Assembly: GCA_902782305.1 (NCBI GenBank)
Contig: CACZMV010000020.1
Span: forward strand, 1-64,000
Source of the DNA: an uncultured Prevotellaceae bacterium
GTDB taxonomy: Bacteria; Bacteroidota; Bacteroidia; Bacteroidales; Bacteroidaceae
Length of the DNA stretch: 64,000 bases
Reading direction: 5' to 3'
Both the position numbers and the translations under genes were made by a program. Under the pieces are notes generated by a model. It saw only the letters and a program-made list of their open reading frames with translations. It was not told the DNA's origin and did not search any database. Below are positions 53,382 to 61,213 of the stretch, piece by piece (the first letter of the stretch is position 1; each line of letters opens with the position of its first letter).

Positions 53382-53714
53382 TTAATTTTTCAATTCATCA
53401 TTCAACTCCTTAATCTCTCGTTTCTGCTCTCTGATTTCCTTTTTCTGCTCAGCAATCAGGGCCTTCAACTCTGTCACCTCAGCCTGGAGTTTCTTCACGG
53501 CACTGCCATCCTTCAGCGAGTTCAGCATATCCTTGATTTCCTCCTTGGTCATCGACTCCAGACGTTCAAGTCCTATGTGAACCATGAAACCCTCCAGCAG
53601 ACTCTGGGCATTGAAATACATATAGCCCTCGTTGTTCACCTCCAGCATATAACCGTTTGTCATCGTTCTCAGCAGAATCGCCAATTTCTTTTTGTTTTCA
53701 ACTTTCTTATTCAT
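53382..53714 (-). CDS. small coiled-coil protein
   Basis: A 110-residue protein; the second half (from 'SAVKKLQAEVTELKALI') is a heptad-patterned coiled coil rich in K and E ending 'ELNDELKN'. The N-terminal half is mixed. Start MNKKVE at 53714 overlaps the 39-residue ORF upstream, which favours coupling; ATG 53723 is also in frame. Not recognised. Confidence 0.65.
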   Translation of the reverse strand: MNKKVENKKKLAILLRTMTNGYMLEVNNEGYMYFNAQSLLEGFMVHIGLERLESMTKEEIKDMLNSLKDGSAVKKLQAEVTELKALIAEQKKEIREQKREIKELNDELKN

Positions 53715-53826
53715 ACCTTTCATATTTTATAATGTTCGTAACTTCGATACTTTCTGCCTCTATATCCGGCTCAAATATCGCGGCCAGATCTATCAGCGTT
53801 CCAACGTAAATAATTCTTCGTTTCAT
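53707..53826 (-). CDS. 39-residue hypothetical peptide
   Basis: ATG 53826 to TAA at 53709-53707: starts MKRRIIYVGTL and ends KYERYE, with 'DLAAIFEPDIEAESIEVTN' between. Its stop overlaps the start of the coiled-coil gene (ATGAATAA arrangement), and it is the first frame after the promoter at 53864-53871. Position and coupling support it being translated; no homologue is known to me. Confidence 0.5.
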   Translation of the reverse strand: MKRRIIYVGTLIDLAAIFEPDIEAESIEVTNIIKYERYE

Positions 53827-53863
53827 AACTTTCAATTTTTCGTTTTACTTTTAATTTCTGATG

Positions 53864-53871
53864 CAAAGGTA
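53864..53871 (-). promoter_or_regulatory. -7 box of the small-gene run
   Basis: TACCTTTG on the minus strand, 38 bp before ATG 53826. There is no TTG at the -33 spacing; the CTCCGTCA repeat array begins 28 bp upstream instead. Confidence 0.55.
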
Positions 53872-53898
53872 GCGTGATTTTTCATGCACCACCCTCGA

Positions 53899-53969
53899 TT
53901 CCGTCACTCCGTCAAAACTCCGTCAAATGCTCCGTCATATCGATGGTTTTCTCCGTCATTTCTCCGTCA
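53899..53969. repeat. six phased CTCCGTCA repeats
   Basis: One TTCCGTCA (53899) and five exact CTCCGTCA copies at 53907, 53918, 53930, 53951 and 53962. Spacings of 11, 12, 21 and 11 bp keep them on one face of the helix. The array precedes a promoter without a -33 element; the last two copies overlap the end of the 218-residue gene. Confidence 0.85.
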
Positions 53970-54612
53970 ATATCATGCTTTTCACTATCTCCCAGAACGT
54001 ATCGCACAGTTCCTTCTGAGGATTCTGCTTCATGTCGTAGTAAGCCTCGCCACGATCATTCGCATCTATTTCTCGTCCAAAGTTTTTCGAGGTATTCTCA
54101 CCAATCCTCAGTCTGATAGGCCAGTTGTCTGGCGTAATCTCCTTGGCAAAGCCGAAGAATCCTGTCTGTTTCAGACTCTCACCCACCAAACGGTCTCTTA
54201 CCACCATGAAGATAGAAAGCCAGTGCCGCGTATATATAAATAGGTGGTAGTGGGTCATCAGAAAACTCATGCTCCGTTTCAGTACGTCGCGACGTTCCTC
54301 CTTGGTCATTTTCTGAAACACGAATCTCGCCTGATCGTCAGCCGTACAGTTCAGCCCAGTATGATGCCAGGCTTCATCTTCCTCTTCTCTGTCTTCAGGC
54401 AGAGGAATCAGTGGCACATGATAAAACTCACGCACCTCGTTCACCTTCAAAATTACATCACGCTTGCCGTAGATAACAGCATTGGCCAGCAGCGCACAAA
54501 GATAATGTTCAGCCAGTGCAAAACTGCCAACATTCATTGCCAGCTTCAGCAATTGTTTCTCCTGAAGCCACATTCCATCCAAAAAGATGTACTCACTAAA
54601 ATTATTTGTCAT
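53956..54612 (-). CDS. hypothetical protein of the mobile region
   Basis: A 218-residue, mostly helical soluble protein. N-terminal half 'LKLAMNVGSFALAEHYLCAL', middle acidic 'PEDREEEDEAWH', then 'VLKRSMSFLMTHYHLFIYTR'. No recognised domain; not membrane-bound. Its 3' end carries two of the CTCCGTCA repeats, and its upstream region (54613-55021) has further repeat sets. Probably the regulator or replication-associated gene of its own unit, but this is a guess. Confidence 0.65.
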   Translation of the reverse strand: MTNNFSEYIFLDGMWLQEKQLLKLAMNVGSFALAEHYLCALLANAVIYGKRDVILKVNEVREFYHVPLIPLPEDREEEDEAWHHTGLNCTADDQARFVFQKMTKEERRDVLKRSMSFLMTHYHLFIYTRHWLSIFMVVRDRLVGESLKQTGFFGFAKEITPDNWPIRLRIGENTSKNFGREIDANDRGEAYYDMKQNPQKELCDTFWEIVKSMILTEK

Positions 54613-54865
54613 AACTCAAAGCTTTGTGAGAAGAGAAAGATTGCTAGCTTTTCACCTCAGAGGACTCTCACTCCACTCTGGTTTAACAATAATTGATTTC
54701 TACCATTCAGACCATTATAGTCCTCAGGTTTACTCTGCAAGGACAGCGCAAACCGAATGCAATCGAGCTCGCTCGAATTGCTGAGGTGCAGCCTGTTCTC
54801 GTAACTGGTTGCAAAATTACAAAGGATATAGGAAAGAAAACAGAAAAAAATAACCTCATACGCCC

Positions 54866-54928
54866 GAAGGTATATGAGGTATATGCAATTTGTCAAAAAG
54901 GTACACGACTGAGGTGTACGAGGTATAC
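54866..54928. repeat. GAGGTATAC-type repeats
   Basis: Five related 9-bp words: GAAGGTATA (54866), GAGGTATAT (54876), AAGGTACAC (54898), GAGGTGTAC (54911) and GAGGTATAC (54920), mostly 10-13 or about 22 bp apart, in the 409-bp gap 54613-55021 upstream of the 218-residue gene. Nothing else coding was seen in the gap. Confidence 0.55.
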
Positions 54929-54944
54929 GTTTTACTGGCCTTGC

Positions 54945-55015
54945 ATTTACTCTGCAAATAAGAACACTCTGACAATCAGTGGTTTACGAAGAGCGTGGAT
55001 TTACTCTGCAAATAA
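54945..55015. repeat. 17-bp direct repeats
   Basis: ATTTACTCTGCAAATAA occurs exactly at 54945-54961 and 54999-55015; the core TTTACTCTGCAA is also found near 54730. Located just downstream of the AlbA_2 gene's stop. Could be a recombination or regulatory site. Confidence 0.7.
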
Positions 55016-55021
55016 AAACCA

Positions 55022-56461
55022 TCATCCATAGAAAGGAATATATGTCATGTATTTCCTTGACATTGTCTCTTCATCTGCGGGCTTAATCAGCCCAGCCTCA
55101 AGCGTATCAGCAATAATACGGGAGGCAACTGAAGACTTGTTCTTGTTTAGTTCAAAGCGTTCACGTACTGACTGGTTATTAATAGGCGTATCTTCCTCAT
55201 ACATCAGACAGGCATGTTGATAGCAGGCATCTATCTTCTCCTGCTTAGTCATATCCTTCAAACTCTTCTGAGGATAGAGGAACACACGCGTATGTTCCTC
55301 GCCCTTCGTAAACTTCACAGCGGGCAACACCATTTCCTCTATGGCTGCTACAGCTCTGTCAATACCACTACCACGCTTCTCGCAGATGTGCAGCATGAAC
55401 AATGTTTGTGCCAGTTTCTCATTACGTGAATTTGGCGGCAAGTCTATCAGACGGTTGATGTTGTTCAGTGGCGCACCTGGGTTAGTGAACGTAATGCGAT
55501 TGGAATAGATCTCAATCATAATGGGCATACCAGTGATCCCAAAATCCTGATGGACCAGCATGTTGGCCGTAATCTCTCTGATGGCCACACGCGGATAGGT
55601 GGGTATCTGCTCACGGTTTACGTCAATCTTTTCCGTTCCTGTTATTCGCATCACATAATTAATCAGATCTTCAAAAGCAGCAGCATAACCTCGCGTAATA
55701 TGCTGTTCAAACTCCTGCTGCTGGTTATTGCTGCCCACATATTTGTGAATCACTATTTCACGACCACTCAGAGTGGGGAAATCGCGCAAGTCATTAGCAT
55801 ACAGGATAGCACCCAGATTAGTGATATTCCACAGCTCACCGTTCCGCTCGCAAAATCCATAGTCGCTCATCTTGCTCAGGATAGTATCTGTCGACGAAGG
55901 CACATTCCTGTCTAACCGCTCATAGAATGCCTTGTAATCCAGCAAAGCCAATACCTGTTCCACAGTCTGAGCCTCTTTGGCTGCCTGCTGTTCAAAGGTG
56001 ATACCCTGCGACTCAGCAATCATGGCCTTCACCTGATTTTTCGACATCTTAACCGTCTGTCCAGCCGAACGGTGATAGGCATCAAAGATGTCGCGCCCAC
56101 GCAGATACACAGGCTTCTCCTTCTGCTCAGGTATATAGATGAACAGCAACGAATAGCCCTCGTACTCCATCACACTATGGTCTATCTGTATGGAATAGCA
56201 CAGGTTGTTCTTGGCAATGTTACCAAGTTTTTCTATCGTCAAGTCAATATCTTCCTTCGACATATTGAAACACGTTCCGTCGTTGTTCACGCCATATACC
56301 AGCATACCGCCACCCTTGTAGTTGGCAAACGCCGATATATGCTGTGCCAGTCTGTCCGTCTTGGTTGAAAGACCACTCTTCCAGTCAAGCTCGTTCAACT
56401 CAGCAGGAACAGGAAACAAACTGTCCTTCAATGTCTTTATCGCTTTTTCTTTCCAATCCAT
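55022..56461 (-). CDS. AlbA_2-domain ATPase (RecG-like C-terminus)
   Basis: A 479-residue protein (start MDWKEK; ATG 56464 is one codon earlier). The N-terminal AlbA_2 domain ('SAFANYKGGGMLVYGV', 'AYHRSAGQTVKMS') is followed by a GHKL-like region typical of HATPase_c_4 proteins ('PRVAIREITANMLVHQDFG', 'NRITFTNPGAPLNNIN', 'GSGIDRAV') and a winged-helix end. Such proteins are annotated as transcriptional regulators or putative RNA-binding and occur in defence islands next to restriction systems. Function unproven; here next to a nuclease and AbiH. Confidence 0.85.
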   Translation of the reverse strand: MDWKEKAIKTLKDSLFPVPAELNELDWKSGLSTKTDRLAQHISAFANYKGGGMLVYGVNNDGTCFNMSKEDIDLTIEKLGNIAKNNLCYSIQIDHSVMEYEGYSLLFIYIPEQKEKPVYLRGRDIFDAYHRSAGQTVKMSKNQVKAMIAESQGITFEQQAAKEAQTVEQVLALLDYKAFYERLDRNVPSSTDTILSKMSDYGFCERNGELWNITNLGAILYANDLRDFPTLSGREIVIHKYVGSNNQQQEFEQHITRGYAAAFEDLINYVMRITGTEKIDVNREQIPTYPRVAIREITANMLVHQDFGITGMPIMIEIYSNRITFTNPGAPLNNINRLIDLPPNSRNEKLAQTLFMLHICEKRGSGIDRAVAAIEEMVLPAVKFTKGEEHTRVFLYPQKSLKDMTKQEKIDACYQHACLMYEEDTPINNQSVRERFELNKNKSSVASRIIADTLEAGLIKPADEETMSRKYMTYIPFYG

Positions 56462-56483
56462 CATATCTATTTTGCGTGCAAAA

Positions 56484-57152
56484 TTACAAATTTCTTCTTA
56501 AATCATGACCAATATACATCGGCTTTCCGTCAGAACCAAGTTTCAAGAACTCTTGTTTGTCAGTGATCTTACTGCTGGCATCGATGTCAACAAACTGGCT
56601 CCTCACGTAGTTTGCAAAGTCACGATATTCACGACCTGTATTTGCATCGTTAACAGTGTTCTCATCCCAAGTCAGACTATGTGTATGCTTGAAGTTTGAC
56701 AGCACTGATTTGAAGTCGCGAGTCTTCCAAGGCCACTTGTACACATCGTCATACCATTGTATGAATGTAGTATCAGTATCGTCATCAAGCCAATCGATTT
56801 CCTCCAGCACCTTATGCAGGATGAATGTTTGTTTAACTGATAGTCTGAACTTACCTTCCTCACCCTTCATAATGATGATATCCTCAATGGCTTTCTTAAC
56901 CTTAACCAGATTAAGAGCCTTGTGGAATATGCTGTCAAGGGAGCTTAAAGGATATGCATTTTTATTTGTTGTTGAGCCTTCGGCAGATTCCTCATCCACT
57001 TTCATTTCTTCAACGACCATAGCGTCCTCGGCATCATCCTTGAAGAAAGCACTGATTAGTTTCCCAATATCGCCACCATTCACAGTGTCTATATGAAGTT
57101 CTTTGTGGTGATCGTAATGGTTGGCCCCTTTTTCATAATAGCTGTTACTCAT
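56484..57152 (-). CDS. hypothetical protein, partner of the 453-residue protein
   Basis: A 222-residue soluble protein. It opens 'NSYYEKGANHYDHHKELHID', rich in His, Tyr and Asp, followed by an acidic patch and a helical C-terminal half with 'SLDSIFHKALNLVKVKKAI'. Similar openings occur in Bacteroidetes hypothetical proteins, but I know no function. Its start overlaps the upstream gene's stop by 8 nt; the two are clearly a translational pair within a defence-type cluster. Confidence 0.75.
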   Translation of the reverse strand: MSNSYYEKGANHYDHHKELHIDTVNGGDIGKLISAFFKDDAEDAMVVEEMKVDEESAEGSTTNKNAYPLSSLDSIFHKALNLVKVKKAIEDIIIMKGEEGKFRLSVKQTFILHKVLEEIDWLDDDTDTTFIQWYDDVYKWPWKTRDFKSVLSNFKHTHSLTWDENTVNDANTGREYRDFANYVRSQFVDIDASSKITDKQEFLKLGSDGKPMYIGHDLRRNL

Positions 57153-58506
57153 TGGCTATTCGTTTTAGTTGCACTTCCTTTTCTTCTACCTCTCCAATGG
57201 TGAGTTGCTGGCGCTTGTCATCATGAGTAGAACCTGCCTCATAATTATATGTCGGTCGCGCTGCAGCCTCCTTTATTGCCTCAGTTAATTCTGCTTGTTG
57301 TTCTAAAGGAACAAGCAAACGCTTACGGAACCTATCACGCATGGCAGGATAATGCCCTCGCCAGACAGGACTCCATCCAAGGTCATTGTTTAGATTGCCA
57401 AGCATCGTCCAAGCAATACCTGGGGGATAATTCATCAGTTCGCTTTCAACCTCCTCCATAGGGATTGAAGACTCCACCATCTGTCTAAGCAGACTGGTGA
57501 TTCGTGCTATCCGTTCGTTTAGCTGTTGATTTTGCTCTGCCATCTGTCTAAGCAGCAACTCTTTTTGGTTGTTTTCACTGGCCACTTCATCATAACTCTT
57601 TGGACGATGGTCACGTAGCATTCTCTGAAACTCTTCTGGAAAGATCGTATCACAAAGTTCATAAAGTATTTCAGATGGCTTTGTGTTGTCAAGAACTTCT
57701 GTACGTAAGCGTTCCTTGGCATTGTCAAGGCTCTTATATTGCTTCGCATTCAAATGGAAGCTCTCCATCCGTTCCATCAACGCGCAGTAGTAGATATGCG
57801 CATGAGGGTGGTTCTCGTTAGTTTGCACCACATTGTTGGTTACCGCTGCAAAGTTTGCAAGCCTGCTTCCAACAATACGTCGTATCATTACGGAATAGAA
57901 ATGCTTTAAGAAATCCCAATGATTGCAGAGCAATTCAAACGTTTCTTGCTTTTTCTGAACGTTCCAATCCTGAAGCCAGATTCTTACAGTAGCATGCAAG
58001 ATGCACAATAGCTCGCCAGTCTTATAGTCTGCATTGACCTCTGAGCTAAACAATCGCTCTTCCAATTCACTTGCAATATTATCCCAATTTTTATGGAATT
58101 TGCCAAAGAAAAGGATTCGAAGTAATCGAAAATAGTAACTGACACTACCATCGCGTTTACGTTTCATGTATTCTCCCCAGCACTCAGCAGCAGTTATAAT
58201 ATCCTGTGACGATACCCATATACCAAACTCTGGGTCGGCTTCAGCCACACTCTCCATAAAAACTCGGCTGTCAGGGCGGTCGTGTTTACAAATGGCAGCA
58301 TCAGCAAACAGATACATTTCGTAATAAGGCTGCATCATAGTGTGTAGTGCCGATATATAAGCACCGCCCTTTCTTACACATGTCCTGACGGATTCATACA
58401 TATCATACCAAGGCAAGTCTGTTTGTGAAGCTTGTCCTTGCGTCAGCCGTTCTAAGTGGCAAATAATTAAATCTTGAATGTATATCTTTTCGTAATCCTT
58501 TTGCAT
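57145..58506 (-). CDS. hypothetical protein, partner of the 222-residue protein
   Basis: A 453-residue, largely helical protein with no membrane segment. Notable parts: 'YYFRLLRILFFGKFHKNWDN', a likely coiled coil ('RQMAEQNQQLNERIARITSL', about residues 325-355), 'MLGNLNNDLGWSPVWRGHY', and a charged tail. No enzyme motif was found. The overlap with the 222-residue gene and position in a defence-type stretch make it a candidate two-component anti-phage or addiction module, which is inference from context only. Confidence 0.75.
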   Translation of the reverse strand: MQKDYEKIYIQDLIICHLERLTQGQASQTDLPWYDMYESVRTCVRKGGAYISALHTMMQPYYEMYLFADAAICKHDRPDSRVFMESVAEADPEFGIWVSSQDIITAAECWGEYMKRKRDGSVSYYFRLLRILFFGKFHKNWDNIASELEERLFSSEVNADYKTGELLCILHATVRIWLQDWNVQKKQETFELLCNHWDFLKHFYSVMIRRIVGSRLANFAAVTNNVVQTNENHPHAHIYYCALMERMESFHLNAKQYKSLDNAKERLRTEVLDNTKPSEILYELCDTIFPEEFQRMLRDHRPKSYDEVASENNQKELLLRQMAEQNQQLNERIARITSLLRQMVESSIPMEEVESELMNYPPGIAWTMLGNLNNDLGWSPVWRGHYPAMRDRFRKRLLVPLEQQAELTEAIKEAAARPTYNYEAGSTHDDKRQQLTIGEVEEKEVQLKRIANE

Positions 58507-58540
58507 GTTAACAATAATAGGTTATCCTCATCATAGCAAA

Positions 58541-59308
58541 TTAAAGAAATTTAGCAGAATAAGAAACTTGAATGACCTCTCTTTCGTGTCTTTGAAATAG
58601 CAAAGCATTAGAGTGTAAAGGGTCAAAATACAATTGATGTTCTGGAATACTTTTGAAATTGCGAACAACGAACAAGCAATAAAGTTCCTTCATGGCTTCT
58701 GCTACTCGATGTTCTTTTTCTGTCATAAGAATATTGCCAGAACTGTCATTTATGCCTTTAACTTCGACGAAGAAATGAGAAGATGGCCATGTCAATCTAA
58801 AATCATATCCACACCCCTGATTTGTTGTGTCTATTAAGGTACAACCTTGGAACAGATTAATACTTTGGTAATTCATAATAAAGTATTGTTCAGCTGCTTT
58901 GCCAGTAATGAGTCTGTTTGCCAAAAATTCTCTTTTAGATTTATTGCTGTCAGAGGTAGATGTGCTAAAGTTATCAACAACTTCGTTAGAGACAAAAGAA
59001 CGTATTATACCATAAAAGTCTTCAAAAGAAAAACTCTCAGTCTCCTCCATCAACACTCGACAATAATCCCTAAGTTCTCTGTTTCTCCAACCTTTTCGTG
59101 GATTTGAAAAGTAAGGGTCAAATTCATCTCTATAGTTTTTCACCGACCTTGGGGGGATTCCAATAGAATAACCGAGTGTATTGAAAGCTTGCCAAAAACC
59201 ATCAAATCCAAAAACTTCCAACGCTTTCCTGTCAAACTTTGATAGGAAAATACCCATGAGAACAGCCTTGTCTCTTGGGCTTATGTTGTTGAAATCTAAA
59301 GACGTCAT
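58541..59308 (-). CDS. DUF3883-domain nuclease-like protein
   Basis: A 255-residue protein. The C-terminal half has a PD-(D/E)xK nuclease layout of the DUF3883 type: 'GKAAEQYFI', then the Asp in 'GCGYDFRLT', and 'FFVEVKGIND' (E-V-K core). Such domains are found in restriction and defence proteins. The N-terminal half is helical. Upstream on the same strand lies a truncated C5 DNA methyltransferase, so it may be the restriction part of a damaged R-M system. Without methyltransferase it would have to be inactive, modified elsewhere or not a DNA restriction enzyme. Confidence 0.75.
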   Translation of the reverse strand: MTSLDFNNISPRDKAVLMGIFLSKFDRKALEVFGFDGFWQAFNTLGYSIGIPPRSVKNYRDEFDPYFSNPRKGWRNRELRDYCRVLMEETESFSFEDFYGIIRSFVSNEVVDNFSTSTSDSNKSKREFLANRLITGKAAEQYFIMNYQSINLFQGCTLIDTTNQGCGYDFRLTWPSSHFFVEVKGINDSSGNILMTEKEHRVAEAMKELYCLFVVRNFKSIPEHQLYFDPLHSNALLFQRHEREVIQVSYSAKFL

Positions 59309-59334
59309 GCTCTTTGTCTTTGCATCAATAATTG

Positions 59335-59484
59335 TTACATATTATCGTATATTTTGATGGCTTCATCCCAATTATCATAGGCAGCAACGATGTCATAACC
59401 TGCATTCTGGAAGCCAAGGGATAACCCTCCACATCCACAAAACAGGTCAACCACCTTGAATGTATCTTTTCTTTTCGAAGCCAT
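59335..59484 (-). pseudogene. truncated C5 cytosine DNA methyltransferase
   Basis: A 49-codon frame: MASKRKDTFKVV, then motif I 'DLFCGCGGLSLGFQNAGYD' and 'AAYDNWDEAIKIY', then a stop at 59335-59337. This is the AdoMet-binding start of a Dcm-type methyltransferase; the catalytic PC motif, recognition domain and the other motifs (about 300 residues) are gone. The DUF3883 nuclease gene starts 26 nt further. A TATTTTTG -7 box (minus, 59530-59537) lies upstream. Confidence 0.85.
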
Positions 59485-59623
59485 TATCTATTTTATAGGG
59501 TGGATTTCTCCACATTACACTTTATCGTGCAAAAATACAAATAAAAAATGGGATAAGGAAGTAAAAGACGCAAAAATTACACATTATTAATAAATATGCA
59601 TTACCTAACACTGGCACAAATAC

Positions 59624-60532
59624 TTAAAATTCAAATCGCAATATTTGACTATCTGACAATTTGAGTTCTTTCTGATAGATATAGGTCTCACTTTTATCTT
59701 TTGTTGTATGCCATCCCATTTTCCAAGTAGCTTCAGGGAGGACTGAAGACTTTACTTTCTTGAAATAAGGAAGGTCGATGTCTGAATAGGAATGCCCCAT
59801 AACAATCACACTATTAACTTGCTTAAGCCTTTCAAAGAATGAAGAATTCCTTTCAATAATGTCATAGCATGGTTTTATAAGACCGTTCATCTCACATATC
59901 CTGTCTATTCGCTCATTATTATCTCTGAAATCATTTCCCTCTATAACAACAGAGAGAGGGTCAATATAATTATTATGCCCAACAATGAAAGGCTTTTCAG
60001 GAGTGAGAACAGAACCATGTATGTGGAGAATGTTGTCTGGAGAAATATTATATAATCGCTCCAAAGTATCAGTATAGTTGAATGTTAGATAGAGAGCGGA
60101 GTTTGATAGATTCAGGTCGTTGTCAGGTTTCTTGTCAGTGTTGATGGTTGGGACCCATCGACGAAATACCGATGTCAGGGTTTCTGAAAGCGAACCTAAA
60201 CAATTAAAACCACTTGATACTACTACATCTTTTACCATTTCCATTGTCTCAATTGTAAGGAACTCAGGAAACAGCCCCCATCTTTGAATGGCTACCACAT
60301 TAGTATCATACTTGCCTATGTTGTGCTCAAAATTTGACCACAATTTGGCTTTTGCATTAAAGAACCTTTCCAGTTGTTGTATCGTAAATGCAAAGCGAAT
60401 GTCCTTCTTGCTCTGGGCTTTGATCCAATCTTGGAAATCATAATAACTTGATGATATGTCATGATGCTTATCAAAACCGTTGCCAATAATATAAAGAGTT
60501 GTTTCTCTTGTTTTCTCGTTTCTTTTTGTCAT
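59624..60532 (-). CDS. abiH: AbiH-family abortive infection protein
   Basis: A 302-residue protein matching AbiH: N-terminal 'LYIIGNGFDKHHDI' with the characteristic GNGFD, then 'YLTFNYTDTLERLYNI', 'ILHIHGSV' and late 'VIVMGHSYSDIDLPYF'. AbiH proteins confer abortive infection against phages in Lactococcus; their biochemical target is unknown, though the fold is SIR2-like. It is on the same strand as, and near, the R-M remnant. A minus-strand -7-like TATTTTTG (60554-60561) lies 22 bp upstream. Confidence 0.88.
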   Translation of the reverse strand: MTKRNEKTRETTLYIIGNGFDKHHDISSSYYDFQDWIKAQSKKDIRFAFTIQQLERFFNAKAKLWSNFEHNIGKYDTNVVAIQRWGLFPEFLTIETMEMVKDVVVSSGFNCLGSLSETLTSVFRRWVPTINTDKKPDNDLNLSNSALYLTFNYTDTLERLYNISPDNILHIHGSVLTPEKPFIVGHNNYIDPLSVVIEGNDFRDNNERIDRICEMNGLIKPCYDIIERNSSFFERLKQVNSVIVMGHSYSDIDLPYFKKVKSSVLPEATWKMGWHTTKDKSETYIYQKELKLSDSQILRFEF

Positions 60533-60600
60533 ACCTTTATTGTATTAAGACTACAAAAATACGAAATATCTGTGAGAATAAAGTGGTGTCGTTCTATAAA

Positions 60601-61020
60601 TTATAGAATATTATTAGAAAGACATTCTTTCCCATACTCATGCCACCAACGGGTGGCATCGCTGAGGGCGTAAACTCTTTCACTGATGAAGTCTGGGTAT
60701 TTGGGCGTTAACTCTTCAGCGTTGAAGCCTGCAATGACACAGAGGAAGGAGAGGTTGCCCTCGATGTATTCACACCAATGGTTCTGCCCCAGGCAGAAGC
60801 CAAGGATGTTGTCAAACTCGGCCTCCGTCTTTGGTAACTGGACGTGGGCCACAACGTGCGGCTTTGACTGTTGGTGCAGTAGCCAATAGTCACCATGCCC
60901 TTCTACATGGCGCAACTCAGCGCGATAAGCATCACGCTCTACATGTCTGAACTGGAGTCCACGATGCTGCATACGTGGGAACATCACAAAGTCACTCTTC
61001 TCAATCTTCTTAATTTCCAT
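60601..61020 (-). CDS. hypothetical protein beside abiH
   Basis: A 139-residue soluble protein, rich in His, Arg, Glu and Trp ('GLQFRHVERDAYRAELRHVE', 'GQNHWCEYIEGNLSFLCVI'). Mixed alpha/beta; not recognised. Separated from abiH by 68 nt. A -7 box TATCTTTG (minus, 61140-61147) and a 12-bp palindrome at 61105-61116 lie upstream. Confidence 0.65.
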   Translation of the reverse strand: MEIKKIEKSDFVMFPRMQHRGLQFRHVERDAYRAELRHVEGHGDYWLLHQQSKPHVVAHVQLPKTEAEFDNILGFCLGQNHWCEYIEGNLSFLCVIAGFNAEELTPKYPDFISERVYALSDATRWWHEYGKECLSNNIL

Positions 61021-61104
61021 AATCGTTTATTTTTAGTGGATTAAACGTTCACTCGCATCGCTTTACCACCGCTGCCAACGATCTATGAAGTAGGCCGGTT
61101 GGTG

Positions 61105-61116
61105 GGCACATGTGCC
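61105..61116. repeat. 12-bp palindrome
   Basis: GGCACATGTGCC lies between the -7 box at 61140-61147 and the start of the minus-strand gene at 61020. It is a possible repressor site, though short enough to be chance. Confidence 0.35.
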
Positions 61117-61178
61117 ACTCTTGATGCTATTATCGAGTACAAAGATAATAAATATTTTCAATATCTCGCATTTTTTAA

Positions 61179-61186
61179 TAACTTTG
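61179..61186 (+). promoter_or_regulatory. -7 box of the 335-residue gene
   Basis: TAACTTTG fits TAnnTTTG, 28 bp before ATG 61214. The -33 region has only TTTTC. Confidence 0.45.
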
Positions 61187-61213
61187 CAGCAAAATTAACA
61201 CATTTCGAGCATT

